Assembly: GCA_946411525.1 (NCBI GenBank)
Contig: CAMKEI010000002.1
Span: 1-64,000 of the forward strand
Source of the DNA: an uncultured Clostridia bacterium
GTDB lineage: Bacteria > Bacillota > Clostridia > Christensenellales > Aristaeellaceae
Direction of reading: 5' to 3'
DNA length: 64,000 nt
A program made the translations under genes and the position numbers. This document shows positions 57,869 through 64,000 of the stretch, one piece after another. Under the pieces are notes generated by a model. That model ran no database searches. It saw only the letters and a list, made by a program, of their open reading frames with translations, and was not told where the DNA came from. Every line of letters starts with the position of its first letter. Positions within the stretch are counted from its first letter, which is position 1.

Positions 57869-58603
57869 ATGAGAACGGTTCATGAGGTCAGTCAGCTGAC
57901 AGGAGTGAGTATACGCGCCCTGCAGTATTATGACAGCATCGGTCTTCTGCATCCGGCGGATCACACCGAAGCGGGGTACCGGCTGTATGACGATACGGCC
58001 CTGGAAACCCTGCAGCAGATCCTTCTGTTCCGTGAACTGGAATTTCCCCTGAAGGAAATCAGGAGGATTATCGCCAATCCGGATTTCGACCGGGAGAAAG
58101 CGATCGATCAGCAGATCGGGCTGCTCCGGCTGAAGAAGGAACACCTGGAGGACCTGATTACCCTGGCCGGCAGGATGAAGCAGGGAGGAACAGCAATGGA
58201 TTTTTCAGCATTTGACAAAACAAAACTGGAGGAGTATGCCCGCAAGGCCAGGGAAGAATGGGGCGCGACGCCGGAATACAGGGAGTATGAGCGGAAATCG
58301 GAAGGCAGGTCTGAAGCGGACAAAAGCAGACTGGGCGCGCAGATGATGGGGATCTTTACGGAGATCGGCATGGAAAGGGGAAACGATCCCGCTTCCGAAA
58401 AGGTCCAGGCGCTGGTGAAGAAACTGCAGGATTTTATCTCGGTACACTATTACACCTGCTCCGATCAGGTGCTCGCCGGCCTCGGACAGATGTACGCCGC
58501 AGGCGGGGAGATGACAGCCAATATTGACCGTGCGGGCGGGGAAGGCACAGGCGCCTTTGCGAACAAGGCCATCCAGGTCTTCTGCTCGGGGAAAGCCCCT
58601 TGA
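57869..58603 (+). CDS. MerR-family regulator with TipAS-like domain, 244 aa
   Basis: MerR HTH (T-V-H-E-V-S-Q-L-T-G-V-S-I-R-A-L-Q-Y-Y-D-S-I-G-L-L), coiled-coil linker, and a C-terminal TipAS antibiotic-recognition domain (about 115-240, helical, W-G-A-T-P-E-Y-R-E-Y...; G-L-G-Q-M-Y-A-A-G-G-E). Such proteins sense thiopeptides or other drugs and activate their own promoter. GGAGGGG upstream. Confidence 0.93.
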   Translation: MRTVHEVSQLTGVSIRALQYYDSIGLLHPADHTEAGYRLYDDTALETLQQILLFRELEFPLKEIRRIIANPDFDREKAIDQQIGLLRLKKEHLEDLITLAGRMKQGGTAMDFSAFDKTKLEEYARKAREEWGATPEYREYERKSEGRSEADKSRLGAQMMGIFTEIGMERGNDPASEKVQALVKKLQDFISVHYYTCSDQVLAGLGQMYAAGGEMTANIDRAGGEGTGAFANKAIQVFCSGKAP

Positions 58604-58636
58604 CGGCGCCGCCCTGGCGGCCTCCCGGAAGCATGG

Positions 58637-59284
58637 CTATGGAATAAAACTCAACTGATCCGGTTCCACATGGCACGGCAGGAAGAAGATCTTCACGCCG
58701 GCCTTTTTTGCGTCTTCCAGCGCTTCGCAGAACGCCGGGTCCGTTTCCAGGTTTCCGCGAACCTCGGTGACGCCGTCCATCTGGATGACGAACATCAGGA
58801 CCGGGGTGTATCCTGACGCGCCTGCCAGTTCGCGCAGGTGTTTTGTGCCGCGTTCCGTCGGCGCGTCCGGGAACCAGCCGATCCCTTCCCGTTCCAGCGT
58901 GCAGCCCTTGACTTCCATCAGGAATTGTTCGTTTCCCCGTCTCATCATAAAGTCCAGGCGGGATTCCCCGTACCGGAATTCCGGCCGGATCAGATCAAAG
59001 CCCTGCGTTTCCAGCCACTCCCGCGCCACGGCGTTCGGCGCCTGGCTGTCGATGTTGACGAGCAGGCCGTTTTGTTTTCGGACGGCGATCAGATCATAGG
59101 CTGTTTTCCGGAACGGGTTGTCCGATCCGGACAGCCAGACTTCCGCCCCGGGAAGGAGCAGTTCCCTGCACCGGCCGGTGTTTTTGACGTGGACTGTTTC
59201 TGCGCGGCCGCCAATCTCTACATGGGCGGTAAACCGGTTCGGCCTGTCAATGAAGGCTGCCGGGATGACATTGCTGTATCTCAT
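58637..59284 (-). CDS. sfsA: Sugar fermentation stimulation protein / DNA-RNA nuclease
   Basis: 215 residues with F-I-D-R-P-N-R-F, H-V-K-N-T-G-R-C-R-E-L-L-x-P-G and L-D-F-M-M, L-M-E-V-K-G-C-T (PD-(D/E)XK core). SfsA homologues were first linked to maltose gene control and later to nuclease activity. ATG at 59284 overlaps the previous stop as ATGA. Confidence 0.95.
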   Translation of the reverse strand: MRYSNVIPAAFIDRPNRFTAHVEIGGRAETVHVKNTGRCRELLLPGAEVWLSGSDNPFRKTAYDLIAVRKQNGLLVNIDSQAPNAVAREWLETQGFDLIRPEFRYGESRLDFMMRRGNEQFLMEVKGCTLEREGIGWFPDAPTERGTKHLRELAGASGYTPVLMFVIQMDGVTEVRGNLETDPAFCEALEDAKKAGVKIFFLPCHVEPDQLSFIP

Positions 59285-60183
59285 GGCTGTCCCCGGGTCT
59301 TTGGCTTCCTGTTCAGGATGATCACGGCGGAAAGGATCAGGAGGATCCCGAGCCCGGAAAGCAGGGTCAGCGGCTCGGAGAAGACCAGGATCCCGACCAG
59401 CGTTGCCACCAGCGGCTCGACGGTGGCGAGGATGCCGGCTCTGCTGGCTTCCACGGTGCGGAGGCCGAGCGTATAGGACAGGAACGGGATCACGGCCGTA
59501 ACCAGCGCGGTCAGGCCGCAGAAGAACAGCAGCCAGGGCAGATCCGGGGCGGCGGCGAACTTGGAAACCGTGTCCGCCGGCCAGCAGATCAGCCAGGAAC
59601 CGGCAGCGGCGAACAGGAAGGTCCATGCGGTGACGGTATAGGGAGAATACCTGCGCAGCGCGACCGTGCCCAGGATGCTGTACAGGCCGTAGCCGATGCC
59701 GGAACCGAGGCCGACCAGCAGGCCGGTCAGGGTGACGCCTTCACCGGAGATCCCGGAGACCAGCACACAGCCGGCAAAGGCCAGCGCAAGGGCCAGAAGC
59801 TTTCTCCCGTTCAGCTTCTCCCGGAAAAACAGCACGGACATCAGCATGATCCAGATGGGTGACGTATAGAGGAGGATCGCAGCGGTGGAAAGCGGCATCA
59901 TCGTGATGGCGGTAAAGTAGCAGACGGTGAAGAACAGGATGCTCCCGAAACCCAGCCCCAGGAACAACGGCAGGTCCCGCGGCGCGATCCGGAAACCGGA
60001 CCGGTCTTTGATGAGCAGCAGGACGCAGAATAACAGCGTTGCCAGCGTGACGCGGATGCATACGATCTGAACCGAACTGAAGCCGAAGGCGGTGAGCCTC
60101 CGGACGAAGATCCCCATACTGCCCCAGAAGCAGCCGGCCAGAATAATCAGCAGCGGGCCGATGCTGCGGCGATGTTTTTCCAT
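59281..60183 (-). CDS. EamA/DMT-family transporter, 300 aa
   Basis: Ten helices, two EamA repeats (I-L-A-G-C-F-W-G-S-M-G-I; L-L-Y-T-S-P-I-W-I-M-L-M; G-I-L-A-T-V-E-P-L-V-A-T-L). Paralogue of the transporter at 7798. Exporter of unknown metabolite. It ends in the sfsA start; the YdeI-like gene lies upstream by 24 nt. Confidence 0.9.
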   Translation of the reverse strand: MEKHRRSIGPLLIILAGCFWGSMGIFVRRLTAFGFSSVQIVCIRVTLATLLFCVLLLIKDRSGFRIAPRDLPLFLGLGFGSILFFTVCYFTAITMMPLSTAAILLYTSPIWIMLMSVLFFREKLNGRKLLALALAFAGCVLVSGISGEGVTLTGLLVGLGSGIGYGLYSILGTVALRRYSPYTVTAWTFLFAAAGSWLICWPADTVSKFAAAPDLPWLLFFCGLTALVTAVIPFLSYTLGLRTVEASRAGILATVEPLVATLVGILVFSEPLTLLSGLGILLILSAVIILNRKPKTRGQP

Positions 60184-60207
60184 GACAGAACCTCTTTTCC
60201 GTTCCGT

Positions 60208-60768
60208 TTACCGGTAATATTTCTCAATCCCGCCGTAACCTGTAATCAGTTTGTTCCGGCGGGTTTTCCCGACAAAGCTGTCCAGCCGTTTTCTGAATTC
60301 CTCCGGGCGGTTTCTGGCCGCCTCGATATAGGCGATCCGGATCCGCCTATAGGGCTCAGAAAACCGGCTGTAGTTCTCCCAGACGGTTTCATCCTGCCGG
60401 AGGGCGTCGATGATGTCCGACGGGAAAACAAACGGCGCCCGGATCAAGGGGAGGATGCTTTCCCGGACTTTGGGATGGATCAGCCCGCGGTCATCCAGCC
60501 AGATCAGCCGCTCGATATTCGGCCGGGAGTAAGGGCTCCCTTTCCGCCTTGGCGTAAAGCGCTGCGCCCGGCGGACCGGGTCGATATGTTTGATTGTGCT
60601 GTCGATCCACCCGAAGCAGAGGGCTTCCTCCACCGCGTCGTTGTAGGACAGGCTTTTCTCCCCGGATTCCTTCATCGGAAACACAAACCAGATCTCCCGG
60701 GCGGTTTCAAAATGATCCTCAAGGTATTTCCGCCAGACGCTCCGCTCGGCGGTATAGAACGTTTCCAT
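60208..60768 (-). CDS. YdeI/OmdA-family protein, 186 aa
   Basis: Contains S-x-x-Y-N-D-A-V-E-E-A-L-C-F-G-W-I-D-S and R-F-T-P-R-R-K-G-S-x-Y-S-R-P-N, the defining motifs of the YdeI/bacteriocin-protection family, a stress-related cytoplasmic group. ATG at 60768 has GGGAGAGG; first gene of the YdeI-EamA-sfsA run. Confidence 0.88.
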   Translation of the reverse strand: METFYTAERSVWRKYLEDHFETAREIWFVFPMKESGEKSLSYNDAVEEALCFGWIDSTIKHIDPVRRAQRFTPRRKGSPYSRPNIERLIWLDDRGLIHPKVRESILPLIRAPFVFPSDIIDALRQDETVWENYSRFSEPYRRIRIAYIEAARNRPEEFRKRLDSFVGKTRRNKLITGYGGIEKYYR

Positions 60769-60943
60769 CCGTTTCCCTCTCCCGCTTCCGATTCCGTTCC
60801 CTGCCATTATCCCCGATCCGGGGGCTCTTTTCAAGTGAAAGATCCGGCGGATGTGCCGCCGGTCCGCTTGACAAGGGGCGGGTTTTATGATGAGATGCTG
60901 TCATGGAAACCGGAAGTCAATAAGATTCATCGGAGATGAAAAC

Positions 60944-62377
60944 GTGAGAAAAGCGGCAAAACAGATTGTGATCTGCGCGGTGATCCTGACACTGCTCTGC
61001 GTTGCCTGCCGGATTGTTTTTTTCAATCAGTTCAGCATCTGTCTCCCGCTGGGGGAAGACTGGCAGGAGGATACGCCGATCCGGGTGGAGCAGCCGGAGA
61101 TTCTTCGCCTCGGACCTGCTGAGAAGCATGACGGGTATCTGAAGATCCCGGTTATTCCCGAAAAACCCGGCGATGCCGACGTGTATTTCGGATCCGGGGA
61201 CAACAGCCGGGAGGAGCTTCGTATGCTGCGGGTGGACCGCTTTCATACGGTGTTTGAACTGAACAGCGGGAATTATACGGGCGATACGGCGGTGCTGATC
61301 GCCGTGACGCTGTTCTGGCTGCTGGTCAGCGCGATCATGATGTGGCATTTTCTGCGGGCGAAAGGCGCGGCGTTCTATGATTACGAAACGATCTATTATT
61401 CCGGTTTTTCCCTGTTTGCCCTGGCGTCCGGCCTGGTCATGCTGAGCGTGACGGTTTCCCGTATGGTCCATCCTGAAACCTACAATATGTTTTCTGCCTG
61501 TTCCGCCATGGCCGGGGCCAGCACACGGTACATGCAGATGACGTCGCCGCTTGTGCTGGCGTTTGCCCTGGCCATGGCCGTGAGCAATATTGCCCTGCTG
61601 CGGCATGAGAAACCGCGGTTGCAGAATATCCTGGGCCTGGCTGTCAGCGCGCTGCTGATTGCCGGGGAAGCGCTTGGCTGGTATCTTTTTACCCGGGACT
61701 TCATGGGATCCGAGCTGGAGGGCCGGATCGACAGCACGTTCCGGAATACCTACGCGACGCTGTTCATCTATTTCCAGTGCATGCTGACCGGCGCGGCCGT
61801 CTGCGGCATAAACGCTGCAAGGCACCGGCCCGCTCCGGACAAGGATTTTATCATTATCAACGGCTGCTGGTTCCGGAAGGACGGATCGCTGCCGCCGCTG
61901 CTTCGGGGACGGGCGGACAGGGCGCTGGCTTTCTGGCGGGAACAGAAGGAGAAAACCGGAAGGGAGGCGGCCTTCGTTCCGTCCGGCGGACAGGGGAGCG
62001 ACGAACCGGTGCCTGAGGCGGAAGCGATCCGGCAGTACCTGCTTTCACAGGGGATTGAGGACAGGCTGATCATACCGGAGGACCGGTCGGTGAACACCCT
62101 GGAGAACATGGCGTTTTCCGCGCGGATCATCCGGGCGGCAAATCCGGAAGGCAAAACCGTCTTTTCAACCAGCAGTTATCATGTTTTCCGCAGCGGGATC
62201 CTGGCGGGACTGGCCGGCCTGGCCGCGGAGGGCATCGGCAGCAAAACAAAATGGTGGTTCTGGCCGAACGCTTTCATGCGGGAAACTGCGGGCCTGCTGG
62301 CAAAACGATGGAAACAGGAACTGCTGTTCCTGATGCTGCTGGTCGCTTTCTTCGGAATTCTGTCCATGGTGCTGTAG
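60944..62377 (+). CDS. Membrane protein with C-terminal YdcF/DUF218 domain, 477 aa
   Basis: One N-terminal helix and an extracellular segment, then several helices (about 120-300) and a C-terminal DUF218 domain (I-I-I-N-G-C, D-R-S-V-N-T-L-E-N-M-A-F-S, T-S-S-Y-H-V-F-R-S-G). DUF218 proteins act on envelope polymers. GTG at 60944 is 8 nt after GGAGA; TTGACA at 60868-60873 with a weak -10 lies upstream. A hydrolase gene follows after 56 nt. Confidence 0.85.
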   Translation: MRKAAKQIVICAVILTLLCVACRIVFFNQFSICLPLGEDWQEDTPIRVEQPEILRLGPAEKHDGYLKIPVIPEKPGDADVYFGSGDNSREELRMLRVDRFHTVFELNSGNYTGDTAVLIAVTLFWLLVSAIMMWHFLRAKGAAFYDYETIYYSGFSLFALASGLVMLSVTVSRMVHPETYNMFSACSAMAGASTRYMQMTSPLVLAFALAMAVSNIALLRHEKPRLQNILGLAVSALLIAGEALGWYLFTRDFMGSELEGRIDSTFRNTYATLFIYFQCMLTGAAVCGINAARHRPAPDKDFIIINGCWFRKDGSLPPLLRGRADRALAFWREQKEKTGREAAFVPSGGQGSDEPVPEAEAIRQYLLSQGIEDRLIIPEDRSVNTLENMAFSARIIRAANPEGKTVFSTSSYHVFRSGILAGLAGLAAEGIGSKTKWWFWPNAFMRETAGLLAKRWKQELLFLMLLVAFFGILSMVL

Positions 62378-62433
62378 AGATATACCGCCGGACCGGAGGC
62401 GGGATGAATGCCGACAATGATGGGAGGATGGCT

Positions 62434-63603
62434 ATGAAGGATTTCACAAGAATGGACAACCTGCTGAAGCGCTTTGCTGAAGAGGGGACAAACCCCGGCT
62501 GCGCGGTTGCGGTCATGCAGGGGGATGAGCTGATTTATCACGGCGAGGCGGGATACGCGGATATTGAGTCCGGGAGGAAGGTGGATATCCGCAGCATGTT
62601 CAGCCAGGCGTCCACGACGAAGCTTTTCACCTATGCCATTCTCGGCATGATCTATGAGGAAGGGAAGTTCCTTTTCAGCGATCCGCTGTACGAATACCTT
62701 CCTGAGTGGAGGAACACGCGGAAATATATCACGCTGCCCAACGGGGCGGTCGATACGGCGCCGCTGGAGAAACCGATCACGATCCGGGACGCGGTGGCCA
62801 TGATGTGCGGCCTGCCTTACTGCATGGTCCCCGCCGTTGATCCGACGACGCCCACGCTGGCAGCCATGAGCCGGCAGATGGAGGAACTGCTGAAGAGGGG
62901 CCCGAGTACGATTGCCGAAGAGGTGCGCGTCATGGCCGACGTCCCGGTCATGTTCGAGCCGGGTTCGCACTGGCAGTACGGCTTCGGATCCGAGATTACC
63001 GGCGTTCTCGTCGAAACCTTCGAGGGAAAGCCGCTGCGGGAGGTCTTTAAGGACCGGCTCATCAATCCGCTGGAACTGGAGGACGCGGACACCTTTAAAC
63101 GCCCTGAGAATCAGGACCGGATTGTGACGAATTACGCGAAAAAAGGACCCGGCCGGTTTGAACCGCTGGCGGATTTCCTGTCGCTGGATCCTGATAAGGT
63201 GCCGGCGGGCGCCCGTCCGAACCTGTTCATCAGCGCCCGGGACTTCGCTGTTTTCATGCAGATGCTGGCCAACGGAGGCACTTATAAGGGCAGGAAGTAT
63301 CTCGGCGCCGGCACGGTCGCGATGCTCCATGAAAACCAGCTCGGACCGGTCCAGCTGAAAGATTTTGAAAACGACTATCTGGCGGGCTACGGCTACGGCC
63401 TCGGCTTCCGTACACTGCTGACGCGGAAATACGGCCATAACGGCCACCCGGGCGATTTCGGCTGGACCGGCGGCACCGGCATATGGGTTGAGGCGGATCC
63501 CGTTGACAGATTTGCCGTCGCCTATATGCACAACATGCGGCCGAATGAGGAGCTGTACCATCACCACCGGGTGCGCGCGGTGATCAACGGGATCATGCTG
63601 TAA
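62434..63603 (+). CDS. Serine hydrolase of beta-lactamase (class C/EstB) type, 389 aa
   Basis: S60-T-T-K63 is the catalytic SxxK; W-Q-Y-G-F supplies the Tyr of motif 2 and H-N-G-H-P-G-D-F-G-W... is near the third motif. No signal peptide. These proteins are usually esterases, transesterases or D-aminopeptidases. ATG at 62434 has GGGAGG upstream. Terminator after. Confidence 0.9.
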   Translation: MKDFTRMDNLLKRFAEEGTNPGCAVAVMQGDELIYHGEAGYADIESGRKVDIRSMFSQASTTKLFTYAILGMIYEEGKFLFSDPLYEYLPEWRNTRKYITLPNGAVDTAPLEKPITIRDAVAMMCGLPYCMVPAVDPTTPTLAAMSRQMEELLKRGPSTIAEEVRVMADVPVMFEPGSHWQYGFGSEITGVLVETFEGKPLREVFKDRLINPLELEDADTFKRPENQDRIVTNYAKKGPGRFEPLADFLSLDPDKVPAGARPNLFISARDFAVFMQMLANGGTYKGRKYLGAGTVAMLHENQLGPVQLKDFENDYLAGYGYGLGFRTLLTRKYGHNGHPGDFGWTGGTGIWVEADPVDRFAVAYMHNMRPNEELYHHHRVRAVINGIML

Positions 63604-63616
63604 TCATTTCTGCCAG

Positions 63617-63646
63617 GCAGTACGTCCGGCGGACTGCTGTTTTTTT
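63617..63646 (+). terminator. Rho-independent terminator
   Basis: GCAG-GTCC...GGAC-TGC stem (with a small bulge) followed by TTTTTTT (63640-63646). Confidence 0.8.
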
Positions 63647-63726
63647 CCGGAGGGGCCTAACCGATTCCCTTTTCATGACATTATCCTTACGGAAGCTTCC
63701 AAAGACAGGGAAAGGAATTCAGGAAA

Positions 63727-64000
63727 ATGACAGGCGGAATCAACGACGGACAGATTGAACAGATGTCAAGGACGGTCTTCCGTTTCTGCCTGTCCAGAAC
63801 CGGCTCCTACTATGACGCGGAGGATCTGGCCCAGGAGATTATGCTCGTTGCCTGCAGGACCACCAATTGTTTTGAGAATGAAAAGGCGTTTTATGCCTTC
63901 GTCTGGAAAACGGCGGGCAATATCCTGAAGGCCTGGTACCGCAGGAGGGCCGGTCAGCGCGCGGATGTACCGGACGAAAAGCTGGTCGACCGCCGGTATG
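63727..64000 (+). CDS. ECF-type RNA polymerase sigma factor, 5' part
   Basis: Starts T-G-G-I-N-D-G-Q-I-E-Q-M-S-R-T-V-F-R-F-C-L, then region 2 (Y-D-A-E-D-L-A-Q-E-I-M-L-V-A-C-R; F-Y-A-F-V-W-K-T-A-G-N-I-L-K-A-W-Y-R-R-R). AAAGGAA upstream. Cut off by the window end after about 91 codons; region 4 and any anti-sigma gene lie beyond it. Confidence 0.88.
   Translation, partial: MTGGINDGQIEQMSRTVFRFCLSRTGSYYDAEDLAQEIMLVACRTTNCFENEKAFYAFVWKTAGNILKAWYRRRAGQRADVPDEKLVDRRY

Noticed and set aside
58603..58636. Hairpin GCCGCC/GGCGGC between MerR and sfsA
   Set aside because: Loop too short and no T tract, so not called a terminator.
60868..60896. Promoter TTGACA before the YdcF-like gene
   Set aside because: Good -35, but the -10 at 17 nt (TGAGAT) is poor, so mentioned only within the gene entry.
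1..64000. tRNA, rRNA, insertion sequences, phage or integrase genes, attachment sites
   Set aside because: None found by eye; no inverted-repeat-bounded transposase, CCA-ending cloverleaf or long duplicated segment.

Overview
The window reads as a GC-rich chromosome segment of a gut or rumen member of the Bacillota (class Clostridia; my best guess is the Christensenellales/Aristaeellaceae neighbourhood). The basis is strong AGGAGG ribosome sites, extended -10 promoters (TGnTATRAT), short hairpin terminators, LplB/YtcP-type sugar ABC permeases, several hydrolases of the plant-cell-wall esterase type, HPr-like and WYL regulators, and Gram-positive style signal peptides. The taxon is inference. 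No rRNA, tRNA, CRISPR array, insertion sequence, integrase or phage gene was seen. Coding density is high and no gap without a gene exceeds about 270 bases.

Layout. 0-5.9 kb (minus strand): WYL regulator, secreted protein, NAD(P)HX repair enzyme and a large esterase. 6-14.1 kb: small unknown and membrane proteins, GNAT, EamA exporter, phosphoesterase-MsrA pair, nitroreductase, deoxyribonucleotidase, and an operon of three alpha/beta hydrolases. 14.2-21.3 kb: flotillin, then a LacI-controlled operon with an inositol-monophosphatase-family phosphatase, two ABC permeases and a highly spaced solute-binding protein gene; no ATPase is encoded, so a shared MsmX-type ATPase is expected. 21.4-24.8 kb: metallo-beta-lactamase-fold lipoprotein, hydrolase, a stand-alone Cas4-like nuclease followed by two tightly coupled unknown genes, and an XRE regulator paired with an HPr-like protein that lacks the active-site histidine. 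25-30.5 kb: GNATs, flavodoxin-fold reductase, several microproteins (24, 47 and 43 aa) and a decayed TlpA/thioredoxin gene.

30.7-36 kb: degenerate E2-type acyltransferase, YccF, a feruloyl-esterase-like hydrolase whose catalytic residues fall at the Est1E positions, a PAF-acetylhydrolase-like protein and a secreted NTN hydrolase. 36-50 kb: nitroreductase, two MATE exporters, GH18 glycosidase, flavodoxin-type reductase, secreted proteins, a PHP phosphatase, an orphan PTS IICB, two unknown genes with mirrored basic amphipathic ends, and an MsbA-like ABC exporter. 50.5-53.4 kb: Fe-alcohol dehydrogenase, SDR and AraC regulator transcribed from a promoter with a 19-bp spacer and an AdhR/NmlR-type operator. 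53.4-64 kb: glyoxalase-fold proteins, ThpR, MmcQ/YjbR, nucleoside phosphorylase, small transporters, two adjacent P-loop kinases, an autoregulated TipA-type MerR protein, SfsA, YdeI-like, YdcF-like, a beta-lactamase-fold hydrolase and the start of an ECF sigma factor.

Working together, the genes suggest a saccharolytic anaerobe that imports oligosaccharides, removes acyl and feruloyl esters, detoxifies carbonyls and oxidants, and uses many small one-gene regulators. The items most worth a second look are the Cas4-like operon, the microproteins with a shared upstream element, the XRE/HPr-like pair, and the TlpA frameshift at a TTTAAAT heptamer.
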